Shown one piece after another: positions 15,796 through 23,265 of a stretch of DNA of 43,872 bases. The notes under the pieces are model-generated. The model was not told where the DNA came from and did no database searches. It saw nothing but the letters and a program-made list of their open reading frames with translations. Each line of letters begins with the position of its first letter. Position 1 is the stretch's first letter. The DNA comes from Thermoplasmata archaeon (lineage in GTDB: Archaea; Thermoplasmatota; Thermoplasmata; Lutacidiplasmatales; UBA184): positions 1 to 43,872 of the forward strand of contig JASHPZ010000055.1 of NCBI GenBank assembly GCA_030037815.1. Reading direction: 5' to 3'. The position numbers and the translations under genes are program-made.

Positions 15796-16703
15796 CAGGG
15801 AACCACCCGGCGGTCGAGGTCCAGTTCGGCGTCGCGGATCGCCTCGCGGGCGCGGTCCGCCGCGTCGGCGTTCAACGGGTGGGTCGAGTAGCGGGCCTCC
15901 TCAAAGAGTCGCGTCAGCGCGTTCGCCGGCGCCTCTCCGATCCCGAGCGCGAGCAGGTGGTACGTCCGGATCTCCTCCGGCGTCTCGGTCTCGACGCTGC
16001 CGATCAGCGGTCCGACCCGGGCGAGGAGCCGCGCGTAGAGCGCCTGGATCACGGCCCGCGGGTCGCTCCCCGCTTCGAGCGCCCGCGCGGCCGCCGCGAG
16101 GGCGTCCAGGGCCTCGTCCTGTTGCTGCGCGAGCGCCCGCCGCCGCTCCCGGTCCCCGCGGAGGTCCGAGAGCCGGACCGCGAGGGCGGGGGCGGCGATC
16201 ACCGCGATGACGAGCGCGACGCCGAACAGCAGGACGAGCGGCAACCAGGGCGGGACGCTGAAGTGGAGGAACGAGACGGTGCCCGAGCCGCCCGTGAGGT
16301 TCTGGGTGCCGTTCGTGGTGCCGGTCGTATTGCCGGTCGAGTTGTTGGTCGCGCCCGTGGCGTTGCCGGACCCGCCGGGGGAGCCGTTCTCGTTCAACAA
16401 CGCCGACATCGCGACGAACGCGACGCCGATCAGGAGCGCGATCAGCGCCGTCACGATGATCCGGTTCGGCAGCCCGACGGACGGGGCGGTCAGGCGACGA
16501 TAGATCAGGAGCGCAAAGCCGACGAGGACGAGCGCGACGAACAGGATCACCAGCACCTCGGGCGACGCGAGCACGGTCTGGTTCGACCGGCCGGACGGGG
16601 CCGCCGACGGGGCCCGGACCAGCACGCTCGCCGCGCCCCCGACGGCGATCGCCCCGAGCATCAGCGCGAGGAGCACGATCGGGATCGGCGCCCGGGTCGC
16701 CAT
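15795..16703 (-). CDS. DUF4129-domain membrane protein with a sequon-rich external loop
   Basis: First gene of the MoxR/DUF58 cassette. The 302-residue product has a signal-like first helix (PIPIVLLALMLGAIAVGGAA), further spans (LVILFVALVLVGFALLIY, IIVTALIALLIGVAFVAMSAL, WLPLVLLFGVALVIAVIAAPA) and a cytoplasmic C-terminal DUF4129 domain (TPEEIRTYHLLALGIG, LTRLFEEARYSTHPLN). DUF4129 usually sits at the C-terminus of transglutaminase-like proteins or next to them; no transglutaminase domain is present here. Between spans three and four is a loop with at least five N-glycosylation sequons (NAT, NNST, NTT, NGT, NLT), which marks that loop as extracellular. The ATG at 16703 lies about 36 nt from a GATATAC box. 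Confidence 0.85.
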   Translation of the reverse strand: MATRAPIPIVLLALMLGAIAVGGAASVLVRAPSAAPSGRSNQTVLASPEVLVILFVALVLVGFALLIYRRLTAPSVGLPNRIIVTALIALLIGVAFVAMSALLNENGSPGGSGNATGATNNSTGNTTGTTNGTQNLTGGSGTVSFLHFSVPPWLPLVLLFGVALVIAVIAAPALAVRLSDLRGDRERRRALAQQQDEALDALAAAARALEAGSDPRAVIQALYARLLARVGPLIGSVETETPEEIRTYHLLALGIGEAPANALTRLFEEARYSTHPLNADAADRAREAIRDAELDLDRRVVP

Positions 16704-16734
16704 CGACCGCCCCGCCGCCGAGGCCCGGTTGGGG

Positions 16735-16743
16735 CGATATACT
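16735..16743 (-). promoter_or_regulatory. TATA box of the DUF4129/DUF58 cassette
   Basis: On the minus strand AGTATATCG, centred about 36 nt before the ATG at 16703, which implies a leader of about ten bases. It lies in the 45-bp gap after the GNAT gene. Confidence 0.6.
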
Positions 16744-16748
16744 CTTCT

Positions 16749-17651
16749 TCACCCGTTTTCGGCGGCCGGACCCGGGGGGGACCCCTTCGGCCCCGGCTCT
16801 AGGAAGTAGACGCTCCGCCGCTCGTGCTCGACCGGCACGACCGCGAAATCGTCGACCGCGTAGCCGACGTCGAACGCCGCGCGGAACGCGTCCCGCACCG
16901 CATGCCGCCAGCGGCGGACCGCGTCGGGCTGGTGCTGGCGCACCGCGCCGAAGTCGAACGGGATCTCCAGCCGGGCGGAGCCGCCCGTGGGCTCCGCGAC
17001 CGCGGTCGGCACGCGCAGGCCGCTCTCGGCGGCCTCGGTCGTGACGATCTCGAACGAGCGCTCATACCGCGCGAGGTCCTGTTCCGGGGTCGGCGTGCGC
17101 CCCGCGAGACGCTCCTCGACCGTCGGGCGGTCCAGGGTCCAGACGGTCCGCAGGCGGTCGGTCTCGAGCCCGCGGTTCGCCGCGTCGTCGAGCTGCCCGT
17201 AGTAGTGGGGCAGGTAGCGGGCCGGCCGGCTCCCGAGCTTGCGGACCGAGAGCATCGCGTTGCGGCTCAGGAGCGGGTCGAACGTCCATCGGACCTCGTT
17301 CAGCCCGAGCTTCTGGACCTCCTCGCGCTGGAATTGCTTCAGGCGGAACCCGAGGTGGTGGCTCTGGTACTCCGGTCGGACGGCCGTGACGTGGGAGTAG
17401 TGGTAGAGGGTCGTGCCGTCCCAGCCGATCAGCGAGATCGCGACGCCGGCCAGGTAGATGTCCGCGAACGCGCCGAGGACGAGCCCGCCGTTGTCCTGGA
17501 GCGCCCGTTGGAGCGCCGGCGGGACCGGGCCGGACCCCTCGGCGCCGAACGCCGCGCGGTAGACCTCCTCGACCTGCCGGAACTCCTCGGGCTTCTCGAG
17601 ACGGCGTAGGCGGAACCCTTCCACCCGTCCGGGAGACGTTCCCGCCGCCAT
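16749..17651 (-). CDS. GNAT-superfamily acyltransferase (COG3375-like)
   Basis: A 300-residue protein whose N-terminal half has the GNAT acetyl-CoA-binding fold: FRLRRLEKPEEFRQVEEVYRAAFG, LVLGAFADIYLAGVAISLIG, HYSHVTAVRPEYQSHHLGFRLKQFQREEV (the pyrophosphate loop region) and NEVRWTFDPLLSRNAMLSVRKLG. The longer second half with RYLPHYYGQLDD and IPFDFGAVRQHQPDAVRRWR fits the COG3375 group of large GNATs. Members of that group have been linked by gene neighbourhood to N-acyl-amino-acid metabolism, and an OSBS/NSAR-type racemase lies about 4.4 kb away, but no assay is implied by sequence. The ATG at 17651 is leaderless behind ACTTAAC. A TATA box for the next cassette lies just beyond its stop. 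Confidence 0.75.
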   Translation of the reverse strand: MAAGTSPGRVEGFRLRRLEKPEEFRQVEEVYRAAFGAEGSGPVPPALQRALQDNGGLVLGAFADIYLAGVAISLIGWDGTTLYHYSHVTAVRPEYQSHHLGFRLKQFQREEVQKLGLNEVRWTFDPLLSRNAMLSVRKLGSRPARYLPHYYGQLDDAANRGLETDRLRTVWTLDRPTVEERLAGRTPTPEQDLARYERSFEIVTTEAAESGLRVPTAVAEPTGGSARLEIPFDFGAVRQHQPDAVRRWRHAVRDAFRAAFDVGYAVDDFAVVPVEHERRSVYFLEPGPKGSPPGPAAENG

Positions 17652-17674
17652 CGCGGCCGGACCGGAGCGCGCTA

Positions 17675-17680
17675 CTTAAC
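17675..17680 (-). promoter_or_regulatory. TATA box of the GNAT gene
   Basis: CTTAAC (GTTAAG on the minus strand), centred about 26 nt before the ATG at 17651. Confidence 0.55.
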
Positions 17681-17697
17681 CCGTCGGCGGGCGGGAG

Positions 17698-18126
17698 TCA
17701 GCGGCGGACCTTCAATTCGGTCCGCTTCTCGTCGTACCGGACCTCGTCCGCGGGGGTGAGCTCCCACAGGAGGTCCTCGAGCTCGGGGATGTTCCGGAGG
17801 AACTCCGCCTTGCTCTTCGTCAGCATCAGGTGCTCGAACTTGCGGCGGGCGACCAGGTACGCCCCGACCAGGTAGGCGCCGACGATCGCGATGATCGGGC
17901 CGAGGACGACGAACACGAGGTTGTAGTTCGCGCCGCCGGTCGGTCCGGTGGCGCCGTTGATCGTCGTGAACGGCTCGACCGCGTTGAGCGGCGTCCAGTA
18001 GCCGATCGCGAGCACCGACAGCAGCAGGCCGACCGCAAACACGACGATCGCGATCGCCCACCGGTGGGTCCGGAGCCCCCGTCGGAACCGCGTGCCGAAG
18101 CGGGCGTCGGCGTCGGGGGTGGGCAT
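17698..18126 (-). CDS. Small two-span membrane protein, unknown function
   Basis: A 142-residue protein with two membrane helices (WAIAIVVFAVGLLLSVLAIGYW and NLVFVVLGPIIAIVGAYLVGAYLV) joined by a short external loop containing FTTINGATGPTGG. A charged cytoplasmic tail follows (RRKFEHLMLTKSKAEFLRN, PELEDLLWELTPADEVRYDEKRTELKVRR). Small proteins of this layout occur in Thermoplasmata genomes and may correspond to a DUF family there, but I cannot name it with confidence. The tail begins with a helix of alternating charge and ends in a basic strand, suggesting a binding partner in the cytoplasm. The ATG is 27 nt from a CTTATG box. It stands alone between the GNAT gene and a membrane gene. Confidence 0.75.
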   Translation of the reverse strand: MPTPDADARFGTRFRRGLRTHRWAIAIVVFAVGLLLSVLAIGYWTPLNAVEPFTTINGATGPTGGANYNLVFVVLGPIIAIVGAYLVGAYLVARRKFEHLMLTKSKAEFLRNIPELEDLLWELTPADEVRYDEKRTELKVRR

Positions 18127-18149
18127 GCCGCCGGCGGGAACCCCCTCGG

Positions 18150-18155
18150 CTTATG
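18150..18155 (-). promoter_or_regulatory. TATA-like box of the two-span membrane gene
   Basis: CTTATG (CATAAG on the minus strand), centred about 27 nt before the ATG at 18126. Confidence 0.5.
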
Positions 18156-18193
18156 AGGCTAGCGCGACGGCGAACGATGCGGCCGGAGTTCGC

Positions 18194-18964
18194 TCACGGC
18201 TTCGGCGACTCCGGCTCGCGCTCGCGGGTGCGCCCGAACGCCGGTTTCGACACCGGCTCCGACGCGGGCGGCGGCGCCGCCGGCGGCGGGACGGTCGCGA
18301 GCAGCGGCCGGAGCCGGCGGTAGACCATCGCGGCGCCGCCCAGCGCGAGCAGCGCGCCGGCGTACGCGGCCACCGTTCCGCCGAGCGAACCGATGCCGAT
18401 CAGGAAGAATCCGACCCCGCCGATCAGGACCCCCGACACCGGGCCGCCGCCGGTGCGCAGGCTGCCCGGACGCGGCGGCATCGACACAAGCGCGCCGGCG
18501 ACCTCGAGCGCGAGCACCGCGCACGCTTGGGCGACGACGAGGCCGACCCCGACGAGCGAGACCGCCGGCTGCCCGAGGTACTGGGCGACGAGCGCCAGGG
18601 CGACGATCCCGCCGATCGCGGCACGGTAGCCGAGGGCGTAGAACGGGCGGCTCTCGCCGGTGCCCCAAAACCGCGTGCGCAAGAGCGCCCACTGGGCGAC
18701 CTCGGTCGCGCCGAGCAGGAGGGTGAGGAAGAGGACCGCCCCGATCAGCGCGGCGTTCGCCATCGAGTCGAGGAACAGCACCGCCGCGAGGGCGATCGGC
18801 ACCCCCACGAACAGTCCGGCCGTGTAGGCGAACAGTTCGCGCCGCTCGTCGAACAGGGTCGCCGGGACCTGCGGGGTCGCGAACCGTCCGACCTCGTACC
18901 AGACGAACCCGCCCGAGAGCAGCACGCCGACCAGCGCGCCGAGGGAGAGGGAGGCCGCGACCAC
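18194..18964 (-). CDS. Polytopic membrane protein cotranscribed with trmI
   Basis: Family not recognised. A protein of about 256 residues with seven or so membrane spans (LSLGALVGVLLSGGFVWYEV, AYTAGLFVGVPIALAAVLFL, ALIGAVLFLTLLLGATEVAQ, AIGGIVALALVAQYL, LVGVGLVVAQACAVLALEVA, GVLIGGVGFFLIGIGSL, AAYAGALLALGGAAMVYRRL) and a proline-rich cytoplasmic tail ending in charged residues. No catalytic motif or transporter signature stands out. The start is the GTG at 18964, two bases after the trmI stop; the long N-terminal extension in the track is trmI read in another frame. Cotranscription with a tRNA methyltransferase probably reflects compact packing rather than shared function. Confidence 0.72.
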   Translation of the reverse strand: MVAASLSLGALVGVLLSGGFVWYEVGRFATPQVPATLFDERRELFAYTAGLFVGVPIALAAVLFLDSMANAALIGAVLFLTLLLGATEVAQWALLRTRFWGTGESRPFYALGYRAAIGGIVALALVAQYLGQPAVSLVGVGLVVAQACAVLALEVAGALVSMPPRPGSLRTGGGPVSGVLIGGVGFFLIGIGSLGGTVAAYAGALLALGGAAMVYRRLRPLLATVPPPAAPPPASEPVSKPAFGRTREREPESPKP

Positions 18965-18966
18965 GG

Positions 18967-19758
18967 CTAGGCCACCCGCCGGCCGGCCGCGAGGAACCCC
19001 GTGTGCCCGAGCATCTCGAACTCGGGGCGCGTGCCGCCGTCCCCGACATGGAGCGGCCGCTCGAGGAGTTCCAGCGCGCGCACCTCGTCGAACCCCTCGG
19101 TCCGGAGCGTCCGCACCGTGCGCTCGAGCTGGTTGTACGTCGGGGTGAACGTCGCGACGTAGCCGCCCGGACGGAGCGCGGCATGGGCCGACGCGAGGAC
19201 CGCCCACGGCTCGGGGAGGTCGAGCACGACGCTCGTCAGCCCGTCCAGGTCGAGCCCGTCTTTCGCGACGTCGCGCTCCCGGAACGACACGCGGCGCTCG
19301 AGGGCGGCGCGCCGGACGTTCGCCCGAGCCGCCTCGAGGAAGTCCGCCCGCCGGTCGAACGTGGTGACGTGGCCCGTCGGGCCGACCGCGTGGGCGAGGA
19401 CGATCGTCAGGGCACCGCTGCCCGCCCCGGCTTCGCCGACGCGCGCGCCCGGCCCGACGCCCGCGAGGAAGACCAGCTGGGCCGCGTCCTTCCCGGTGAC
19501 GATCTGGGCGCCCCGTCGGAGCCCACCGAGGAGGTCGGAGAGCGACGGACGGAGGAGACGGTAGTCGGCGTCGAGCCACCGGACCGACCCGCCCGGGGCC
19601 CGGCCGATCTGCCCGCCCAGGTCGACCGCGCCCATTTCGCCCACCCGTTGCGGCCCCGGGACCATGCGGGCGAAAATCGGCGGGACCCCGGCGCGCTTGA
19701 GGACGACCGGGTCCCCGTCGGCCCACACGTCCGTCAGCGGTTGCGCGCTCCCGGCCAT
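18967..19758 (-). CDS. trmI: tRNA (adenine-N1)-methyltransferase TrmI
   Basis: Methylates N1 of adenosine 57/58 in the T-loop of tRNAs using S-adenosylmethionine; archaeal TrmI forms a homotetramer. The 263-residue chain has the family's small N-terminal beta domain with TDVWADGDPVVL and LRPSLSDLLGGLRRGAQIV, then the Rossmann methyltransferase core: RVGEAGAGSGALTIVLAHAV (SAM motif I), VTTFDRRADFLEAARANV (motif II) and SVVLDLPEPWAVLASAHAAL, the conserved DLPEPW loop. The ATG at 19758 is used; the track's upstream extension runs through the tRNA-Gly gene on the other strand and cannot be real. It diverges from tRNA-Gly, 36 bp away. Confidence 0.93.
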   Translation of the reverse strand: MAGSAQPLTDVWADGDPVVLKRAGVPPIFARMVPGPQRVGEMGAVDLGGQIGRAPGGSVRWLDADYRLLRPSLSDLLGGLRRGAQIVTGKDAAQLVFLAGVGPGARVGEAGAGSGALTIVLAHAVGPTGHVTTFDRRADFLEAARANVRRAALERRVSFRERDVAKDGLDLDGLTSVVLDLPEPWAVLASAHAALRPGGYVATFTPTYNQLERTVRTLRTEGFDEVRALELLERPLHVGDGGTRPEFEMLGHTGFLAAGRRVA

Positions 19759-19763
19759 ACCAT

Positions 19764-19770
19764 CAAATAT
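19764..19770 (+). promoter_or_regulatory. TATA box of tRNA-Gly
   Basis: CAAATAT, centred 28 nt before the first base of the tRNA, the expected spacing for an archaeal tRNA transcribed from its mature 5' end. Confidence 0.65.
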
Positions 19771-19794
19771 CCCGGCACCTAGCGCGGACGGGCC

Positions 19795-19868
19795 GCGGGC
19801 ATAGTGTAGTCTGGTTATCACATAGGCTTGCCAAGCCTATAACTCGGGTTCAAATCCCGGTGCCCGCA
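19795..19868 (+). tRNA. tRNA-Gly (anticodon GCC)
   Basis: A 74-base tRNA folding by eye into a full cloverleaf. The acceptor stem GCGGGCA pairs with TGCCCGC, with discriminator A; the anticodon stem TAGGC/GCCTA encloses loop TTGCCAA with anticodon GCC; the T arm is CTCGGGTTCAAATCCCGG. The terminal CCA is not encoded and there is no intron. A pyrimidine-rich CTCTCTTCTCC directly after the 3' end may act as the terminator. The D-arm shows GTGTAGTCTGGTTATCAC. It reads GGC and GGU (wobble) codons. Confidence 0.97.
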
Positions 19869-19988
19869 CTCTCTTCTCCGCCGCGGGACCGAACGCGCCT
19901 CCCCGGTCCGCGGGGCGGGCGGCCCCCTCGCGCGGGGCCACAAGGTTTTTCCCGTCCGCGTCGCAGATTCAGACATTACCTCACGCCC

Positions 19989-22022
19989 ATGGACCGTCGT
20001 TCTCTGCGCATCGGAGGCTGTGCCGTCGCCGTACTCGTGCTCCTGAGCTTCGCGGCCCCGCTGGCGGCGAGTTCGCCCACGGTCCGCGGATCCGGCCCCG
20101 CGACCGGCGCGCCGCCACTTGGGGAGACGGCGACGGCCGGGCCCTCGGGAGTCGCGCAGCCGGCGGCGACCATGGCGCTCGGGTTTACGGGCCTCGACCC
20201 CACCGCGGTCGCGCTCAACTGGACCGCGACGACCGTCTTCCTGCCCGGAAGCTACACCGTCGAGTACTCCACGAACGGGTCCGGCGGACCGTGGACCACC
20301 GCGGCGGTCGTGGCGAACTCGGCGACGTCCACGGTCGTCTCCGGGCTCAGCCCCGGGGGCGACTACTGGTGGATGGTCACCGTGTCGGGGACGCTCGGGG
20401 GTTCGGAGAGTTCGAACGTCCTGGCCGTCCCCCAGCCGTCGCTCGCCTACCTCTGGAACTCGGCCGAGACTTCCACCAGCGTCACGCTCAACTGGACGAA
20501 CAACGCGACCTACGCCGGCCCGATCGGCTTCGGTTCGTACGCGCTCTACGAGGCGCAGAACGGAAGCCTGCCGATCCGGGAGGCCACGCTCACGAACGTC
20601 TCGCAACTTTCCGCCACCGTCGCCGGTCTGACGCCGGGCGCGAGCTACTCGTTCTTCCTCAACACGACCGACTGCGACAGTGCGTGCGCCACCGCCTCCG
20701 AGTACTGGACCGACTCGAACAGCGTGACGGTCGGGACCGTCTACGCCCTCAGCGTCACGATCACGGCCGGGCGCTCGGAGGTCGACACCGGCGTGCCCGA
20801 CCTGTTCACCTGCACCCCGTCGGGCGGCGAGTCGCCGTTCCAGTTCACGTGGGACTTCGGGAACGGCACGAACGTCTCCGGGGCCGGCAGCGTCAGCCAC
20901 GCCTTCGCGTCGGCCGGGGCCGTCGACGTCTCCTGCTCGGTGACGGACCACGTCGCGAACCACGCGAGCGCTTCCGTCAACGTCTCCGTGCAGCCGTACC
21001 CCTCCGTGGTCGCCTCGACGAATCGCACGGCGGCCGACGTCGGGGAGACCGTGAGCTACCGCTGCTCGGCGGTCGGCGGGACGTTCCCGACGGAGCTCGA
21101 GTGGTCGTTCGGGGACAACGTCACCTACGACGGCGGGAACACGACCCACGTCTACGGCGCCGCGGGCACCTACGCCGCGGTGTGCTCCGTGGTCGACGGG
21201 GCGGGCGGGTCGTACGCCGAGACGATCCCCCTCAACGTCAGCCGCGCCCTTGGCGCGGTCGCCTCCGTCAGCTCGACCGCCGCGGCCCCCGCGACGGAGC
21301 TGACGTTCACCGGGACGCCCGAGAACGGGAGCGCGCCGTATTCGAACCTCACGTGGGCGTTCGGGGACGGCACGACAGGCGCAGGCGCGTCCGCGACGCA
21401 TGCCTACGGCGCCGCGGGCAACTACACCGCCACGTTCCGCGTGCGGGACGCGAACGGCGGCGTCGCGACGGCGACCGTGCGGGTCGCCGTCACCGCGGTC
21501 GACGTCACGGTCGACGCGATCCCGAGCTCGATCGGGCGCGGGAGCGCGGTCACGTTCAGCGCGTCCGCGACCGGTGGGGCTGGCGGACCGTACAACTTCA
21601 CCTGGCAGTTCGGCGACGGGGCGGTCGGCTACGGCGCGACCCCGACCCACACGTACTCGGCTGGCGGCACGTTCACCCCGACCGTCACGGTGCGCGACCG
21701 CCTGGGCGGGAACGCGACGGTGACGCTCGACACGCTCACCGTCACCGTACCTCCCGCGCCCGGCCCATGGTTCACTCCCTTCCTCGTCCTCCTGGTCGCG
21801 GCCGTCCTGGGCCTCCTCATTGCAATCGTGGTGCTTGCGCGTCGGCGCCGGTCGGAGCAGGCGAGCGTGCCGGACGCGCTCAGTCGCTGGGTGCCGCCGA
21901 CGGGTCCCCAGCGGAGCGTCGGAGGGTCCCGCGTCTGCGCGTCGTGCGGGGCGAGCAACCTCTCGATCCGGCGCACGTGCAGCAACTGCGGCGCCGCCCT
22001 TCCGCGGACGCCGCCGAACTAG
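19989..22022 (+). CDS. Cell-surface protein: Fn3-like and four PKD domains, one membrane span, cytoplasmic zinc ribbon
   Basis: A 677-residue surface protein. Order: signal peptide (IGGCAVAVLVLLSFAAPLAA, residues ~8-27); two fibronectin III-like domains (TAVALNWTATTVFLPGSYTV; TSVTLNWTNNATYAGPIGF); four PKD domains, recognisable by FTWDFGNG, LEWSFGDN, LTWAFGDG and FTWQFGDG, each followed by a THxYxxAG turn; a membrane span (FTPFLVLLVAAVLGLLIAIVVL); a basic stop-transfer RRRR; and a cytoplasmic tail ending in CASCGASNLSIRRTCSNCG, a CX2C-X10-CX2C zinc ribbon. Many N-x-S/T sequons suggest glycosylation outside. PKD and Fn3 domains bind proteins or glycans; an intracellular zinc ribbon on such a protein is unusual. 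The ATG at 19989 starts the signal peptide; the track's start at 19860 lies inside the tRNA. Confidence 0.9.
   Translation: MDRRSLRIGGCAVAVLVLLSFAAPLAASSPTVRGSGPATGAPPLGETATAGPSGVAQPAATMALGFTGLDPTAVALNWTATTVFLPGSYTVEYSTNGSGGPWTTAAVVANSATSTVVSGLSPGGDYWWMVTVSGTLGGSESSNVLAVPQPSLAYLWNSAETSTSVTLNWTNNATYAGPIGFGSYALYEAQNGSLPIREATLTNVSQLSATVAGLTPGASYSFFLNTTDCDSACATASEYWTDSNSVTVGTVYALSVTITAGRSEVDTGVPDLFTCTPSGGESPFQFTWDFGNGTNVSGAGSVSHAFASAGAVDVSCSVTDHVANHASASVNVSVQPYPSVVASTNRTAADVGETVSYRCSAVGGTFPTELEWSFGDNVTYDGGNTTHVYGAAGTYAAVCSVVDGAGGSYAETIPLNVSRALGAVASVSSTAAAPATELTFTGTPENGSAPYSNLTWAFGDGTTGAGASATHAYGAAGNYTATFRVRDANGGVATATVRVAVTAVDVTVDAIPSSIGRGSAVTFSASATGGAGGPYNFTWQFGDGAVGYGATPTHTYSAGGTFTPTVTVRDRLGGNATVTLDTLTVTVPPAPGPWFTPFLVLLVAAVLGLLIAIVVLARRRRSEQASVPDALSRWVPPTGPQRSVGGSRVCASCGASNLSIRRTCSNCGAALPRTPPN
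20751..21755 (+). repeat. Four tandem PKD-domain modules
   Basis: Four modules of roughly 80-87 codons within the surface protein, each with a W-x-FG-[DN] core and the closing strand V-x-VRD or V-x-VTD. They are diverged in DNA sequence, so this is an old protein-level duplication. Confidence 0.75.
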
Positions 22023-23152
22023 CGGCGGCGCCCGTCGGACCGAGTGAGGCGGCGCGAACGGCGTCGCGCCCGCGCCCGGACGGACTCCACCACCTCGACC
22101 CCGATCCCGGTCCCGCGGGGCACCTCGAGCGTGCTCCCCGGCCCCAGTCGGAACGGTGGGTCGACGAGCTCCTGCGAGTAGTAGCGGTCCGACGCCGACA
22201 GGTCGCCCGGGAGTCGGAACGGGGCCAAGGAGGCGAGGTGGACGTTGTGCGCGCGGCCCACCCCCGTTTCGAGCATGCCGCCGACCCACGCGGGGATCCC
22301 GCGGCGCACGGCGGCCCGCGCGAGCTCGCGGGCCGAGAGGAGTCCGCCGACGCGGGCCGTCTTCAGGTTGAGGCTGGTCAGGGCGCGCGCCGCGATCGCG
22401 TCATCCAGCGACGCGCGGTCGACGATCGACTCGTCCAGACAGACCCGGAATCCGGCGTGGAGGGCCAAGTCGGCGTGGGCCCGCACCGCGCGCTCCGCGA
22501 ACGGCTGCTCGACCTGGGCGACCTGGAACCGCCGGGCGAACGCGCGCACGTGGTCCGCCGCGGCGACCGGATACGCCTGGTTGGCGTCCACCCACAGTTC
22601 GAGGTCGGGGAACTCGGAGCGCACCGCGGCGAGCGGCCGCACGTCCCACCCCGGCTTCACCTTCAGCTTGACCCGACGGTAGCCGTCGTCGAGGTACCGA
22701 CCGACCCGTCGGACGAGCGCGGGGACGGTCGGCTGGATCCCGACGCTCACGCCGACCTCGACGCGCGTGCGCCGGCCGCCGAGCCAGCGCCCGACCGACC
22801 GGCCCTGACGCCGTGCCGCGAGGTCGATCAGCGCGGTCTCGACCGTCGCCCGGGCCATCCGGTGGCCCCGGTATCGCTCGGCGTCCCGTCGGAACCGAAG
22901 GACGTCCGCGTCCGCGCGCGCGAGGAGGGGCGGGAGCAGGAACCGCGTGAGCATCTCCCAGGCGCTCCCGACCGTCTCGCCCGAGTAGAGCGGCTCCGTG
23001 GCCGCCGCGCACTCCCCGTACCCGACTTCGCCGTCGGCCGACTCGAGCTCGAGGAGCAGGAAGCGGCGGCGGCGTTCCACCCCGAAGCTCGTCTCGAACG
23101 GTTCGACCAGCGGGAGCTCGAGCTCCTCCAGCCGGGCGGAACGCAGCTCCAT
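22019..23152 (-). CDS. menC: Enolase-superfamily enzyme of the OSBS/NSAR type
   Basis: A 377-residue member of the muconate-lactonising subgroup closest to o-succinylbenzoate synthase / N-succinylamino acid racemase. Motifs: LVEPFETSFGVERRRRF (capping domain), RRVKLKVKPG (KxK catalytic base pair), LWVDANQAYPV (first metal aspartate), VEQPF (glutamate), CLDESIVD (aspartate), NLKTARVGGL (second lysine) and WVGGMLETGVGRAHNVHLASL, then LSASDRYY. These could make menaquinone precursor or racemise N-acyl amino acids; the two activities cannot be told apart by eye, and no other men genes are in the window. I place the start at the ATG 23152 (MELRSARLEELELPLVEPF), as a TATA-like ACATAAC lies upstream and the track's start at 23173 is too close to it. 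It overlaps the surface-protein gene by 4 bp. Confidence 0.85.
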   Translation of the reverse strand: MELRSARLEELELPLVEPFETSFGVERRRRFLLLELESADGEVGYGECAAATEPLYSGETVGSAWEMLTRFLLPPLLARADADVLRFRRDAERYRGHRMARATVETALIDLAARRQGRSVGRWLGGRRTRVEVGVSVGIQPTVPALVRRVGRYLDDGYRRVKLKVKPGWDVRPLAAVRSEFPDLELWVDANQAYPVAAADHVRAFARRFQVAQVEQPFAERAVRAHADLALHAGFRVCLDESIVDRASLDDAIAARALTSLNLKTARVGGLLSARELARAAVRRGIPAWVGGMLETGVGRAHNVHLASLAPFRLPGDLSASDRYYSQELVDPPFRLGPGSTLEVPRGTGIGVEVVESVRARARRRSRRLTRSDGRRR

Positions 23153-23235
23153 CGCGCGGCCCTCGCCGTCCACGCCCCGGCGCTACATAACCCACGGTCG
23201 CCCCGCTCACCGGCGCGGCCGTCGGCGACGCACGT

Positions 23236-23243
23236 CTTTTGAG
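23236..23243 (+). promoter_or_regulatory. TATA-like box of the alpha/beta hydrolase gene
   Basis: CTTTTGAG, centred about 27 nt before the ATG at 23266. It rules against the TTG at 23239 proposed by the ORF track, which lies inside the box. Confidence 0.55.
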
Positions 23244-23265
23244 CGGGACCTCACTACCGCCCGGC

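Noticed and set aside
19758-19821. N-terminal extension of TrmI to 19821
   Set aside because: It would be translated from the antisense of tRNA-Gly and does not match the family N-terminus.
20291-23242. A 983-codon plus-strand ORF across the PKD gene and menC
   Set aside because: Shadow frame of His/Arg/Asp-rich composition crossing two well-defined genes.
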